A DNA stretch of 64,000 bases from Gallionellales bacterium GWA2_54_124 (GCA_001801025.1 MGWO01000001.1:1-64000); one strand, 5' to 3'; positions 44,371 through 54,173 are shown, counted from the stretch's first letter. Notes: a model not told the origin generated them from the sequence alone. Numbers and translations are program-made.

Positions 44371-45312
44371 ATGTCTGATCAGAATTGGGAACGCGGCGTA
44401 CTGGAGAAGCTGGCCATGTCGGCGATTGTTGAACAGCGTCGTGCGCGACACTGGAGTATTTTTTTCAAGGTGCTGACCTTCGGTTATCTGTTTGTGATTC
44501 TGTTTGTGTTCATGGGTTGGTTCGATAAGAGCGAAACCGCGTTGAGCACCGGCAAACACACCGCTTTAGTCGATATGCAGGGTGTCATAGCGGCAGATTC
44601 GGCGGCAAGTGCGGATAATCTGATTCCGGGGCTGCAGGAAGCTTTCAAGGATAAAGGAACTCAGGGCGTTATCCTGCGTATCAACAGTCCGGGCGGCAGT
44701 CCCGTTCAGGCCGGTCAAATCAACGATGAAATTCGCCGCCTGCGCGTCAAGTATCCGGCGATCCCGTTGTATGTGGTCGTCGAGGATATTTGCGCCTCGG
44801 GCGGTTATTACGTCGCGGCGGCTGCAGATAAAATCTTCGTGGATAAAGCCAGTCTGATCGGCTCTATCGGCGTGTTGATGGATGGTTTCGGTTTTACCGG
44901 CACCATGGAAAAACTCGGCGTTGAGCGTCGTCTGGTGACCGCAGGCAGCAACAAGGGATTCATGGACCCGTTCTCGGCAGTGCGCCCCGATCAGCAGGAA
45001 TATGCCAAGCAGATGCTGGCGCAAATTCATCAGCAGTTCATCGACGTGGTCAAGCAGGGGCGTGGCAAGCGTCTGAAGGAAACGCCTGATACATTCAGCG
45101 GTCTGGTGTGGAACGGGCAGGCCGGTATCGAGATGGGTCTGGCCGATGGCTATGGCAGTGTCGAATCGGTGGCGCGCGATGTGATCAAGGCTGAAGAAAT
45201 CGTCGATTTTACCGTGAAGGAAGGGTTTGCCGACCGTTTAGCCAAGCGTTTTGGCGCAGGGGTTGCGAGCGCAATCGGCTTTTCGACCAAGAGCGGTGTA
45301 ACGCTGCGGTAA
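44371..45312 (+). CDS. sppA: Signal peptide peptidase SppA, 36K type
   Basis: 313 residues. A single N-terminal membrane helix (FFKVLTFGYLFVILFVFMGW, about 31-50) anchors a periplasmic S49 protease domain. RINSPGGSPVQAGQI and EDICASGGYYVAAAADKIF contain the Ser nucleophile (ASGG), and ASLIGSIGVLMDGFGF and the GSNKGFMDPF Lys region complete the site. It degrades cleaved signal peptides in the membrane. AAGGAAC provides the ribosome site; likely co-transcribed with the HAD gene. Confidence 0.92.
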   Translation: MSDQNWERGVLEKLAMSAIVEQRRARHWSIFFKVLTFGYLFVILFVFMGWFDKSETALSTGKHTALVDMQGVIAADSAASADNLIPGLQEAFKDKGTQGVILRINSPGGSPVQAGQINDEIRRLRVKYPAIPLYVVVEDICASGGYYVAAAADKIFVDKASLIGSIGVLMDGFGFTGTMEKLGVERRLVTAGSNKGFMDPFSAVRPDQQEYAKQMLAQIHQQFIDVVKQGRGKRLKETPDTFSGLVWNGQAGIEMGLADGYGSVESVARDVIKAEEIVDFTVKEGFADRLAKRFGAGVASAIGFSTKSGVTLR

Positions 45313-45327
45313 ATACAGGATTCAGGA

Positions 45328-45963
45328 TCAGCGCAACAGGGGCTTTAGGGCTTGCAGTACGTTGCGCATCACCTGGGGTTGCGAGGTGGCCGCAGGATGC
45401 AGATTGTCTGCTTGAAATTGCTCAGTTCCAACGCCGTCTAGCAGGAACGGGAGTAGGCTGACCCTGTGTTTGGCGGCGATGCGCGGGAACACGCCCTGAA
45501 ACTGGCTGATGTAGGGCTCGCCGTAATTGGGCGGGAGCTTCATGCCGATCAGCAGAGTCTTGATGTGCAGTTGGTTGAGTTGCACCATAATGTCATTCAG
45601 ATTGCTTTCGATGTCTGCCGTGCTGAATCCGCGCAGGCCGTCGTTGGCACCCAGTTCCACGATGACGATCGCGGGCTTATATTGATCCAGCAGCCGGGCC
45701 AGTCGCTGGCGGCCGCCTAGTGAGGTTTCGCCGCTGATGCTGGCATTGATGATTTTGAACCCCGAACGGCTACTATCTAACTGAAGTTGCAACAGGCTGG
45801 GCCAGCTCTCTGCGATATCCAGCCCGTAGCCGGCCGAGAGGCTGTCACCAAATATCAAAATGCCTTTTTGCGGTGCGGCCTTTGCGGTGTAGGGCAGGCT
45901 TAGTGCGACCAACAGCAGGGCAGTTCTGAAGACGAATAAAATTTGCGGGGTAAAATTTTTCAT
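45328..45963 (-). CDS. tesA: GDSL esterase/lysophospholipase TesA
   Basis: 211 residues. A signal peptide (ILFVFRTALLLVALSLPYTAKA) and an SGNH hydrolase fold: block I GILIFGDSLSAGYGL (Ser), block II GETSLGGRQRL (Gly), block III VELGANDGLRG (Asn), block V DNLHP (Asp/His). It is the periplasmic thioesterase I / protease I / lysophospholipase L1. The track frame extends 69 codons into antisense ybbA; the Met before KNFTPQ is the true start. Its ATG overlaps the ybbA ATG within CATG. The tesA-ybbA divergence is conserved in E. coli. Confidence 0.92.
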   Translation of the reverse strand: MKNFTPQILFVFRTALLLVALSLPYTAKAAPQKGILIFGDSLSAGYGLDIAESWPSLLQLQLDSSRSGFKIINASISGETSLGGRQRLARLLDQYKPAIVIVELGANDGLRGFSTADIESNLNDIMVQLNQLHIKTLLIGMKLPPNYGEPYISQFQGVFPRIAAKHRVSLLPFLLDGVGTEQFQADNLHPAATSQPQVMRNVLQALKPLLR

Positions 45964-46630
45964 GACGGCAATTGTGCAGGCGGAGAGCCTGGGTAAGCAA
46001 GTATTAAGTGGCGGGCAGCCATTGACCATCTTGCACGATATAAGTTTCACGCTATCGGCAGGTGGGAGTATGGCCATCACCGGCGCCTCCGGTTCGGGAA
46101 AATCAACCCTGCTGGGTTTGCTGGCGGGACTCGATGTGCCCGGCAGCGGTACGGTAAAGCTGGATGGCACGGATTTGTTTTTGCTCGATGAAGACGGTCG
46201 TGCCAGATTGAGGGCTAAGCTGGCAGGTTTCGTGTTTCAGTCGTTTCAATTATTGCCTACTTTGAGTGCGCTGGAAAATGTGATGTTGCCGCTGGAGTTG
46301 CAGGGGGTGCGGGATGCGCGTGCGCGTGCCACGGAATCCTTGAACGAGGTGGGGCTGGCGCTGCGCGCCCATCATCTGCCTAAACATCTCTCGGGTGGTG
46401 AGCAGCAGCGTGTGGCATTGGCGCGCGCCTTTGTCTGCGGACCGAAGATTTTGTTTGCTGATGAGCCTACCGGCAATCTCGATGCGGGCAACGGCGCGCA
46501 GATTATGGATTTGATGTTCGAATTAAATCGCCTGCAGGGTACTACGCTGATTCTGGTCACGCACGACGAGCTGCTGTCCAAGCGCTGCGGCAAGCAACTG
46601 CGCCTCGAAGCCGGGCGGATGGTCCCGTGA
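45962..46630 (+). CDS. ybbA: ABC transporter ATPase YbbA
   Basis: 222 residues of the LolD/MacB-type ATPase group. Walker A GASGSGKST, Q-loop FQSFQLLPTLSALENV, signature LSGGEQQRVALARAF, Walker B KILFADEPTGNLD, H-loop LVTHD. It energises the partner permease YbbP, which overlaps by GTGA. The substrate of YbbAP is unknown; the MacB-like class acts mechanically on envelope substrates such as lipids or lipoproteins. The divergent tesA suggests a lipid-related task. Confidence 0.92.
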   Translation: MTAIVQAESLGKQVLSGGQPLTILHDISFTLSAGGSMAITGASGSGKSTLLGLLAGLDVPGSGTVKLDGTDLFLLDEDGRARLRAKLAGFVFQSFQLLPTLSALENVMLPLELQGVRDARARATESLNEVGLALRAHHLPKHLSGGEQQRVALARAFVCGPKILFADEPTGNLDAGNGAQIMDLMFELNRLQGTTLILVTHDELLSKRCGKQLRLEAGRMVP

Positions 46631-49125
46631 ACAGGGGGCGCTATTTGCTGGCGCTGAATTTTTTCCGTCGCGACTGGCGCGCAGGGGAGTGGCGCGTCTT
46701 GATGCTGGCCTTAGTGCTGGCAGTGGGCAGTTTATCCACGGTTGGCTTGTTTGCCGACCGGGTTCGTCAGGCATTGAGTCTGCAGGCGGCCAGTTTGCTG
46801 GGGGCGGATCTGCGCATTAGCTCAACTCGCCCGTTTTCGCCTGAGTATCGCAAGCTGGCAGAGAAGCTTGGCCTGCGTGTGGTGGAGAACCGCACTTTTC
46901 CCAGTATGGTGTCGCATCAGGATCAGGTGACGTTAGCCGAGATTCAATCCGTGCCGGCAGGATATCCGCTGCGCGGCAAGATCGACATCAACGACGGCAT
47001 AACACATGTTGCAACAGGGATTCCTCATGCCGGTTCGGTGTGGGTGGATGAGCGACTGATGCGCCGTTTTGATCTGCATGTCGGCGATGAACTGGGTGTG
47101 GGGCAACAACGCTTTGTCGTGGCGGCCCGCATCGTCAAAGACATCGATCAGTCGGTCGGTTTTGCCAGTTTTTCGTCGCGGGTATTGATGAATGAGGTGG
47201 ATGTGGCAGGCACCGGCTTGCTGCAGGAGGGGAGTCGCATCGCGTACCGGCTGATGATCGCAGGAGAACCTGCGCCCATCTCAGCACTGCGCATCGCGTT
47301 AAAGGGGATGCTCTCGAGTGGCGAAAAGCTCGAAGACGTCACGGATGCGCGTCCGGAAATTCGTACTGCTTTGGAGCGGGCTGAGCAGTTTCTGGGGTTG
47401 GCGGCCCTTACTACGGCGCTGCTGGCCGGCGTCGCGGTGATGCTGGCGGCGCGGCGTTACGTGTTGCGGCATCTGGACGCCTGTGCAGTGATGCGCTGCT
47501 TAGGGATAACGCAATCGGCGCTGCTGCAGCTTTTTTTATATCAATTCCTGATTGCCGGATTCATCGCGGTGCTGGGCGGTTTACTGTCAGGTTATCTGGT
47601 GCAGGCAGCGCTGGTTGAGTGGGTGATGCGCGCAACGGATTTGCCGCAGCCCGGATTTTTGCCCGCCATTAAGGCTGCACTGAGCGGTTTTGCCTTGCTG
47701 TTCGGCTTTGCCTTTTTGCCCTTGCTGCAATTGCGCCGAATTTCTCCGCTGCGCGTGATACGACGCGAACTGGGGTTGCCGGGTGTCAGTGCTTGGCTGG
47801 TGTACGGAATCGCGGCGTTGGTGCTGGCCTCGCTGTTCTTGTGGCAGGCAGGTTCCTTGAAACTAGGCTTGTTCGTGCTGGCGGGATTGCTAGTCGGGCT
47901 GCTGATGGCGTGGTGTGTGGTGTGGTTGTGGCTGCGCGTTTTGGCGTATGCTGCGGTGCGATTTTCATGGCCGCATTCTCTGCGCAAACTGGCAAACAGT
48001 AGTGTGGCTGTGCAGGTAGTTGCACTGAGTCTGGGCGGCATGGCGTTGCTGGTATTGACGCTGGTGCGCGGTGATCTGCTGCAAAGCTGGCAGGGGAAAT
48101 TACCCTTTGATGCGCCGAACCGTTTTGTGGTCGGTATTCAGTCTGAACAGCGTCAGTCTTTGCAGGAATTTTTCAGGCAACAAGCCGTATCCGTGCCGGA
48201 ATTGTTGCCTATGGTCAAAGGACGACTTGTCGCCGTCAACGGGCAGGCCATCAGCGCCGGGAGTTTTGCTGATCCTAGGGCAAAGGGGCTGGTCGAACGC
48301 GAGTTCAATCTATCCTATGCCCAAAAAATGCCAGTCTGGAATACGCTGGTGCAGGGGCGCTGGTGGAATGAATCGCACACACCGGCCTCCCCCTCGCGGG
48401 GAAATGAAGATAATAATGCCGAGTTGTCGGTTGAAGAGGGGATCGCAAAGACCTTGAATATTCATCTGGGCGATCAATTGACCTATGACGTGGCCGGCAG
48501 CCTTTTTTCAGCGCCGGTCACCAGTTTGCGCCGCGTGCAATGGGATTCGATGCGGGTAAATTTTTTCGTCATTGCCACGCCTGTGCTGTTGCAGGATTAT
48601 CCTGCCAGTTATTTGGCCAGCTTTTATCTGCCACCCGACAAGGTGCTGGCGGGGGATGCGCTCTCCCGGCAATTTCCGAATATGCTGCTGATCGATATTC
48701 GCGAGGTCATCGAACAGGTGCGCGGCATCATCGCTCAGGTATCGCAAACGGTCAGTGTGGTATTTGTGTATACCTTGTTGTCCGGACTTCTGGTGCTGTA
48801 TGCAGCCCTGCTCGCAACGCAGGATGAGCGGATACACGAGGCCGCCGTATTGCGCGTGCTGGGTGCGGACAGCGCATATTTGCGGCGTCTTTATCTGAGC
48901 GAATTTGCCGTAATCGGGCTTTTGGCCGGCTTGCTGGCATCATTGGCTGCTGTGGCGCTGGGATGGGTGCTGGCGCGCTATGTGCTGGATATACCCTATC
49001 GTTTGAATAGCATCATATGGCTGTCTGGAGTGTCGGGCGGCATTGTTATGGTAATGCTGGTCGGGTATTTCTCTACGCGCCGCGTTGCAAAAATACCGCC
49101 GTTGCGCGTTTTGCGCGGCGAATAA
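46627..49125 (+). CDS. ybbP: ABC transporter permease YbbP (FtsX-like)
   Basis: 832 residues, about 10 membrane helices arranged as TM1, a large periplasmic domain (about 45-250), FtsX block 1 (about 255-380), further helices (about 390-480), a second periplasmic domain (about 490-690), and FtsX block 2 (about 705-830). SLLGADLRISSTRPFSPEY at the N-terminus and RIHEAAVLRVLGADSAYLRR near the end are typical. It has a GTG start overlapping the ybbA stop. Two FtsX modules in one chain mean one YbbP works with a YbbA dimer. Confidence 0.9.
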   Translation: MNRGRYLLALNFFRRDWRAGEWRVLMLALVLAVGSLSTVGLFADRVRQALSLQAASLLGADLRISSTRPFSPEYRKLAEKLGLRVVENRTFPSMVSHQDQVTLAEIQSVPAGYPLRGKIDINDGITHVATGIPHAGSVWVDERLMRRFDLHVGDELGVGQQRFVVAARIVKDIDQSVGFASFSSRVLMNEVDVAGTGLLQEGSRIAYRLMIAGEPAPISALRIALKGMLSSGEKLEDVTDARPEIRTALERAEQFLGLAALTTALLAGVAVMLAARRYVLRHLDACAVMRCLGITQSALLQLFLYQFLIAGFIAVLGGLLSGYLVQAALVEWVMRATDLPQPGFLPAIKAALSGFALLFGFAFLPLLQLRRISPLRVIRRELGLPGVSAWLVYGIAALVLASLFLWQAGSLKLGLFVLAGLLVGLLMAWCVVWLWLRVLAYAAVRFSWPHSLRKLANSSVAVQVVALSLGGMALLVLTLVRGDLLQSWQGKLPFDAPNRFVVGIQSEQRQSLQEFFRQQAVSVPELLPMVKGRLVAVNGQAISAGSFADPRAKGLVEREFNLSYAQKMPVWNTLVQGRWWNESHTPASPSRGNEDNNAELSVEEGIAKTLNIHLGDQLTYDVAGSLFSAPVTSLRRVQWDSMRVNFFVIATPVLLQDYPASYLASFYLPPDKVLAGDALSRQFPNMLLIDIREVIEQVRGIIAQVSQTVSVVFVYTLLSGLLVLYAALLATQDERIHEAAVLRVLGADSAYLRRLYLSEFAVIGLLAGLLASLAAVALGWVLARYVLDIPYRLNSIIWLSGVSGGIVMVMLVGYFSTRRVAKIPPLRVLRGE

Positions 49126-49168
49126 CAGCTTTGTTTGGTCTGCTTGTTTGCGCGTTTTGCGGATGTAG

Positions 49169-49197
49169 TTGGGAATTTCCGGCAACTTTGGTACAAT
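49169..49197 (+). promoter_or_regulatory. Sigma-70 promoter of acpP
   Basis: TTGGGA and TACAAT with a 17-bp spacer, 42 bp before the acpP start. It separates acpP from the ybbAP operon. Confidence 0.7.
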
Positions 49198-49238
49198 GCG
49201 TGAGCTTTTTTAACTTATAACAGGGTGGGAGTCTTAAA

Positions 49239-49472
49239 ATGTCTATTGAGCTGCGTGTAAAAAAGATCGTATCTGAACAACTGGGCGTGAACGAATCTGA
49301 AGTCAAGAACGAATCGTCTTTCGTCAACGATCTGGGTGCTGATTCCCTTGATACCGTTGAGCTGGTGATGGCGCTGGAAGAAGAATTCGAATGCGAAATC
49401 CCTGATGAAGACGCAGAAACGATTACCACTGTACAACAAGCCATCGATTACGTCCTGGCTCATCAAAAGTAA
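49239..49472 (+). CDS. acpP: Acyl carrier protein
   Basis: 77 residues, very acidic, with the phosphopantetheine Ser in [20 protein letters not shown]. The length and sequence match the primary fatty acid ACP. It carries growing acyl chains for FabF and the other FAS II enzymes. It has its own promoter and fabF lies 24 bp downstream. The usual upstream partners (plsX, fabH, fabD, fabG) are not present; ybbP precedes instead. Confidence 0.97.
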   Translation: MSIELRVKKIVSEQLGVNESEVKNESSFVNDLGADSLDTVELVMALEEEFECEIPDEDAETITTVQQAIDYVLAHQK

Positions 49473-49496
49473 TTATTCACTGTCGACGGAGCTAAT

Positions 49497-50729
49497 TTGT
49501 CTAAACGTAGAGTCGTTGTGACCGGTCTGGGGATTGTCTCCCCCGTCGGTATCGGTATCTCGGCCGCCTGGGCTAACATAGTCGCGGGCAAGTCAGGGAT
49601 CGTCAAAATCTCGCATTTCGATGCCAGTCAGCTTGCGAGTCAAATTGCGGGTGAAGTGCAAAATTTTGATGTCGCACAATATCTGCCGGTCAAAGATGCC
49701 CGTCGCATGGGAAAATTCATCCATTTCGGTTTAGTCGCCGGGATGGAAGCATTCAAGGATTCAGGTTTGGAAGTCACGGACCAGAATGCCGAACGCATCG
49801 GTGTGAATATCGGATCCGGTATCGGCGGCTTGCCGACGATCGAGGAGACGCACAACGATTATCTGGCTGGCGGCCCGCGTAAAATTTCGCCATTCTTTAT
49901 TCCCGGCACGATCATCAATATGATTTCCGGTAATCTGTCCGTGATGTACGGATTGAAAGGCCCGAATCTGGCGATGGTGTCTGCCTGTACTACCGGTACG
50001 CATTGCATTGGCGAGTCGGCACGCATGATCGAATACGGCGATGCAGATGTGATGATCGCAGGCGGTTCAGAGGCGACGATTGGTCCTTTGGCAGTGGGCG
50101 GTTTTGCCTCGGCACGTGCGTTGAGTACGCGCAACGATGATCCGGCAACGGCTTGTCGTCCGTGGGACAAGGATCGCGATGGCTTTGTTATCGGTGAAGG
50201 CGCAGGTGCACTGGTCCTCGAAGAGTACGAGCACGCGAAAGCGCGCGGCGCTAAGATTTACGCCGAAGTCACAGGCTACGGCATGAGCGGTGACGCTTAC
50301 CACATCACGTCACCTAACAGCGACGGCCCAAAACGCAGCATGCAGAACGCATTGAAAAATGCAGGTCTGAATGCCGATGCGGTGCAGTACGTCAATGCGC
50401 ACGGCACGTCGACGCCGCTGGGCGACAAGAATGAGACTGAGGCGATTAAACTTGCTTTTGGTGATCACGCAAGTCGGCTGGTTGTGAATTCGACCAAGTC
50501 CATGACAGGTCATTTGTTAGGCGGTGCAGGTGGTATCGAGTCTATTTTCTCGGTACTGGCCATCCATCACCAAATATCGCCACCGACCATCAATATCTTC
50601 GAGCAGGATCCGGAGTGCGATCTGGACTACTGTGCGAACGAAGCGCGCGACATGAAGATCAATGTGGCGATGAACAACAACTTCGGCTTTGGCGGAACCA
50701 ACGGTACGCTGGTGTTCAGCAAAGTTTAA
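49497..50729 (+). CDS. fabF: 3-oxoacyl-ACP synthase II
   Basis: 410 residues with the KAS II catalytic set: Cys in VSACTTGTHCIGESARM, His in NAHGTSTPLGDKNE, and Lys and His in STKSMTGHLLGGAGG. It starts with TTG (SKRRVVVTGLGIVSPVG), supported by GACGGAG upstream. It performs chain elongation of fatty acids, including the temperature-dependent step to cis-vaccenate. It is followed 15 bp later by pabC. Confidence 0.97.
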   Translation: MSKRRVVVTGLGIVSPVGIGISAAWANIVAGKSGIVKISHFDASQLASQIAGEVQNFDVAQYLPVKDARRMGKFIHFGLVAGMEAFKDSGLEVTDQNAERIGVNIGSGIGGLPTIEETHNDYLAGGPRKISPFFIPGTIINMISGNLSVMYGLKGPNLAMVSACTTGTHCIGESARMIEYGDADVMIAGGSEATIGPLAVGGFASARALSTRNDDPATACRPWDKDRDGFVIGEGAGALVLEEYEHAKARGAKIYAEVTGYGMSGDAYHITSPNSDGPKRSMQNALKNAGLNADAVQYVNAHGTSTPLGDKNETEAIKLAFGDHASRLVVNSTKSMTGHLLGGAGGIESIFSVLAIHHQISPPTINIFEQDPECDLDYCANEARDMKINVAMNNNFGFGGTNGTLVFSKV

Positions 50730-50744
50730 CCGCTGATTGATCAG

Positions 50745-51554
50745 ATGCTGGTCAATGGCGTGCCAGGTAACACCATCAGCATTCGGGATCGCGGCCTGCT
50801 TTACGGTGACGGGGTATTTCGTACCCTGTGCGTCTGTGAGGAAAGGCCGCAACACTGGCCGCTGCATTATCAAAAACTTAAAAACGATTGTGAAAAACTA
50901 GGCATCAATTGCCCGGATTTCGCCTCGCTGTCTGCTGAGTTGGCCGGATTGATGCCGGCACACCCCAACGCTGTTTTTAAAATTATTGTCACGCGCGGCC
51001 TGTCTGCACGCGGCTATGCGCCGGCCCCTGATGCTGAACCGACTCATCTCTGGGATATTTCCCCCGTTCCCGATTATCCTGAAAGCTTGCGCACGGGTGT
51101 GACGCTGCGTTTGTGCGGTCTGCGACTCGCCACGCAACCACGTCTGGCGGGCATCAAACATCTTAATCGACTTGAAAATGTGCTGGCCGCCGCCGAATGC
51201 GCCGATGCGGATGAGGGCTTGCTGCTCGATACGGACGGGCGGGTCGTCGAGGGGGTGCGCAGCAATATATTTTTAATCTCAGGTGAGCGTCTGATTACGC
51301 CTGATTTATCGCGCTGCGGGGTCGCCGGCGTGCAGCGTGATCGCGTGATGGCCTATGCCGGAAACATGGGCATGGCAGTCGAGGTGCGCGATGTGTGCCT
51401 CGACGAGTTATACGCGGCGGATGCCGTGTTTTTGACCAACAGCGTATTCGGATTATGGCCGGTGGCGCAGTTTGAGCAGCAGCGCTGGCTTGATTTGAGT
51501 CGTACGGCGCAATTTCAGGTTCTATTTGAACAGGATGAATCATGGCTAAATTGA
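50745..51554 (+). CDS. pabC: Aminodeoxychorismate lyase
   Basis: 269 residues, a fold-type IV PLP enzyme. ISIRDRGLLYGDGVFRTL contains the usual DRG-YGDGVF pattern, the PLP Lys is in LAGIKHLNRLENVLAAAE, and VEGVRSNIFLI is the cofactor loop. It releases pyruvate from aminodeoxychorismate to give p-aminobenzoate for folate. It overlaps mltG by 13 bp. The fabF-pabC-mltG-tmk-holB order is the conserved proteobacterial arrangement. Confidence 0.93.
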   Translation: MLVNGVPGNTISIRDRGLLYGDGVFRTLCVCEERPQHWPLHYQKLKNDCEKLGINCPDFASLSAELAGLMPAHPNAVFKIIVTRGLSARGYAPAPDAEPTHLWDISPVPDYPESLRTGVTLRLCGLRLATQPRLAGIKHLNRLENVLAAAECADADEGLLLDTDGRVVEGVRSNIFLISGERLITPDLSRCGVAGVQRDRVMAYAGNMGMAVEVRDVCLDELYAADAVFLTNSVFGLWPVAQFEQQRWLDLSRTAQFQVLFEQDESWLN

Positions 51555-52510
51555 TGGCGTTCTTGATGGCGGTGTTGTTAGGAGGGGGGATATATTACGT
51601 CTACAGTCCGATGACGCCGCCTGTGCTTCCGTATGAGTTCTCGCTCAATCAAGGGGGGAGTCTTACGACGGTCGCACGTCAATTTGAACAGGCCGGATTG
51701 CTGGATAGTCCGAAGTTGTTCGTTCTGTTTGCGAGGTTGCAGGGGCGCGCCGGAAAAATCAAGGCGGGCGTCTATCAGCTGGATCATGCCGTGTCCAAAA
51801 TGGAATTGCTGGACATGATCACGCAGGGCAATGTCAGTCTCGGACAAATCACCCTCATAGAGGGCTGGAATTTCAGGCAATTGCGCAGCGCGCTGGATGC
51901 GAATCCGCACATCAGGCATGACACGCAGGGGTTGTCAGACCGCGATATTTTGCAGCGTATCGGTGCTGCCGAGATGCATCCGGAAGGCCTGTTTTTTCCA
52001 GAAACCTATTCGGTTGCCGCCGGCAGCAGCGACATCGAATTGCTGAAAATGGCCTATAAATTGATGCAGCAGCGGCTCAATGAAGCCTGGCAGGCAAGGG
52101 CGCCGGGCTTGATGCTGGAGACGCCCTATCAGGCGCTGATTCTCGCTTCCATCGTCGAGAAGGAGACGGGGGTGGCCTCCGACCGGCCGATGATCGCCGG
52201 TGTGTTCACCAATAGACTGCGCATCCACATGATGCTGCAAACGGATCCTTCGGTGATCTACGGGCTGGGCGATGCGTTTGACGGTAATTTGAGAAAGCGA
52301 GATTTGACTAGCGATACGCCTTACAATACCTATACCCGCGCCGGTTTGCCGCCTACGCCTATCGCCTTGCCGGGTGCGGGGGCGCTCAAGGCAGCGCTGC
52401 ATCCGGCTAAGACCGATGCTTTGTATTTCGTCGCGCGCGGCGATGGCAGTTCGAAATTCTCCAGTAATCTGTCCGAACATAACCGGGCGGTGTATCAGTA
52501 TCAGAAATAG
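51542..52510 (+). CDS. mltG: Endolytic murein transglycosylase MltG
   Basis: 322 residues. An N-terminal membrane anchor (LMAFLMAVLLGGGIYYVY), a LysM-like part (about 40-90), and the YceG catalytic domain with the Glu in LASIVEKETGVASDRPMIAG and later TYTRAGLPPTPIALPG. It cuts nascent glycan strands and terminates their growth. The length is close to the E. coli enzyme (340). Confidence 0.93.
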   Translation: MAKLMAFLMAVLLGGGIYYVYSPMTPPVLPYEFSLNQGGSLTTVARQFEQAGLLDSPKLFVLFARLQGRAGKIKAGVYQLDHAVSKMELLDMITQGNVSLGQITLIEGWNFRQLRSALDANPHIRHDTQGLSDRDILQRIGAAEMHPEGLFFPETYSVAAGSSDIELLKMAYKLMQQRLNEAWQARAPGLMLETPYQALILASIVEKETGVASDRPMIAGVFTNRLRIHMMLQTDPSVIYGLGDAFDGNLRKRDLTSDTPYNTYTRAGLPPTPIALPGAGALKAALHPAKTDALYFVARGDGSSKFSSNLSEHNRAVYQYQK

Positions 52511-52571
52511 CAAGTGTCACTGGAGATTTTTCTGTTTTTGATGCGCTATCAACCACGATCAGATCGAAATT

Positions 52572-53168
52572 ATGGCTAAATTTATTACATTTGAAGGTGT
52601 GGACGGCGCCGGTAAGAGTACCCATCTGGCCTGGTTTTCTGCAACGTTACGGCAGCGTGGCTTTGATGTTGTCGTGACTCGTGAGCCGGGTGGGACGCCG
52701 CTTGGCGAGCAGTTGCGCGAGATGTTGCTCAATCAGCCGATGAGCATCGGCACGGAAGCGATGCTGATGTTTGCCGCGCGGGTAGAACACGTCGAACAGA
52801 TCATCAAGCCTGCCTTGCTTGCCGGTAAATGGGTGATTTCGGATCGTTTTTCGGATGCGAGTTTCGCCTATCAGGGCGGCGGGCGCGGCATGGACTGGGA
52901 TAAGCTCAGGCAGCTGGAGGAGTGGGTGGATTTAAAGCCTGATTTGACGCTGTTTTTCGATGTGCCTGTGGACGTTGCACGAGCGCGGCTGTCGAACAAT
53001 ATTTCACTCGATCGTTTTGAGCAGGAGCAGGGCGCATTTTTCGAGCGGGTGCGCGCAGGGTATCACCGGCGCGTGGCAGAAAATCCGCCGCGCTATGCGG
53101 TGATCGATGCTGCGCAATCGATAGCACTTGTGCAGCAGCAGTTGCATTCAATTATTGCAACGATCTGA
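52572..53168 (+). CDS. tmk: Thymidylate kinase
   Basis: 198 residues. P-loop [15 protein letters not shown](Y/H)-type motif [19 protein letters not shown], and [14 protein letters not shown] for dTMP binding. It phosphorylates dTMP to dTDP. The holB start lies 2 bp after its stop, indicating tight coupling. The 61-bp gap from mltG may carry a weak promoter. Confidence 0.95.
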   Translation: MAKFITFEGVDGAGKSTHLAWFSATLRQRGFDVVVTREPGGTPLGEQLREMLLNQPMSIGTEAMLMFAARVEHVEQIIKPALLAGKWVISDRFSDASFAYQGGGRGMDWDKLRQLEEWVDLKPDLTLFFDVPVDVARARLSNNISLDRFEQEQGAFFERVRAGYHRRVAENPPRYAVIDAAQSIALVQQQLHSIIATI

Positions 53169-53170
53169 AT

Positions 53171-54166
53171 ATGACCGATTTATACCCCTGGCAAAAAGAC
53201 GACTGGATGCGTTTGCAGGCTTTGCGCGAACGCGCCTCGCAAGGGTTGCTGTTTCAAGGCATGAAGGGGATAGGCAAGCTCGATCTAGCGATCAGTTATG
53301 CCCGTTCTTTGCTGTGCCAGCATCCGTCTGGCAACGGTTCTTCATGCGGCGTGTGTCCTTCGTGCCACTGGTTTCTTCAGGGTTCACACCCCGATTTTCG
53401 CATGGTGCAGCCGGAATCCGAAACTGAGGAAGTGGAAGCCGGTAAGAAGCCCAGCCGGCAGATTTCAGTCGATCAGATTCGTGGGTTGTCCGATTTTATG
53501 GGTATGACCGCGCATCAGTGCGGGCGGCGCGTGGTGATTATTCATCCGGCGGAAGCGATGAATATTAACGCCGCCAATGCGTTGCTGAAAAATCTGGAAG
53601 AGCCGCCGCCGGGGTTGCTGTTTATTCTGGTGACACACAAGCCGCAAGGATTACTGCCTACGCTATTAAGTCGTTGCCTGACCTTTGGTGTAGCGGCGCC
53701 TGATGCCGCGACGGCAACGGGCTGGCTGGCAGGTCAGGGAGTGAAAAATCCTTCTGGGGTGTTGGCCTATGCAGGTTTCTCGCCTCTGCAGGCGAAGCTG
53801 GCCGCGACCGAGGGCGGCATGGATGTCCGTGAGAAACTGTTGCGCGCGTTGCGGCAGCCGGGTGCAATGGACGTGTTTGCGATGGCAGATACCTTACAGA
53901 AGACGGAGCAGGTGCTGGTGGTACAGTGGTTGCAGCAGTGGTGTTACGATTTGATTGCTCAGAAAATGGCTGGCTCATTGCGTTACCATCCGTCGGAACA
54001 GGCGGCCATTTCCGCCCTGGTGGCCAATCTGGATGTGATCAATCTGGCGCGTTTACAAAGCTATCTGCAAACGGCGAAGCGCGAATCGCAACATACCCTC
54101 AATCCGAAATTATTTTTTGAATCCATGCTGTTCACCTATTGTCAGCTTACCCGTCAATTATCCTAA
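53171..54166 (+). CDS. holB: DNA polymerase III delta-prime subunit
   Basis: 331 residues of the clamp-loader AAA fold. LLFQGMKGIGKLDLAISYA is the degenerate P-loop, CQHPSGNGSSCGVCPSCHWF a four-Cys zinc module, NALLKNLEEPPPGLLFIL the conserved helix, and TLLSRCLTFGV the sensor 1 region. It helps load the beta clamp. Its 3' end is followed 7 bp later by the tatD start. The longer tatD track frame overlapping it is not used. Confidence 0.92.
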   Translation: MTDLYPWQKDDWMRLQALRERASQGLLFQGMKGIGKLDLAISYARSLLCQHPSGNGSSCGVCPSCHWFLQGSHPDFRMVQPESETEEVEAGKKPSRQISVDQIRGLSDFMGMTAHQCGRRVVIIHPAEAMNINAANALLKNLEEPPPGLLFILVTHKPQGLLPTLLSRCLTFGVAAPDAATATGWLAGQGVKNPSGVLAYAGFSPLQAKLAATEGGMDVREKLLRALRQPGAMDVFAMADTLQKTEQVLVVQWLQQWCYDLIAQKMAGSLRYHPSEQAAISALVANLDVINLARLQSYLQTAKRESQHTLNPKLFFESMLFTYCQLTRQLS

Positions 54167-54173
54167 CAATCTT

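Noticed and set aside
45964-46170. N-terminal extension of tesA in the track
   Set aside because: Antisense to the ybbA P-loop region; the signal peptide begins at the later Met.
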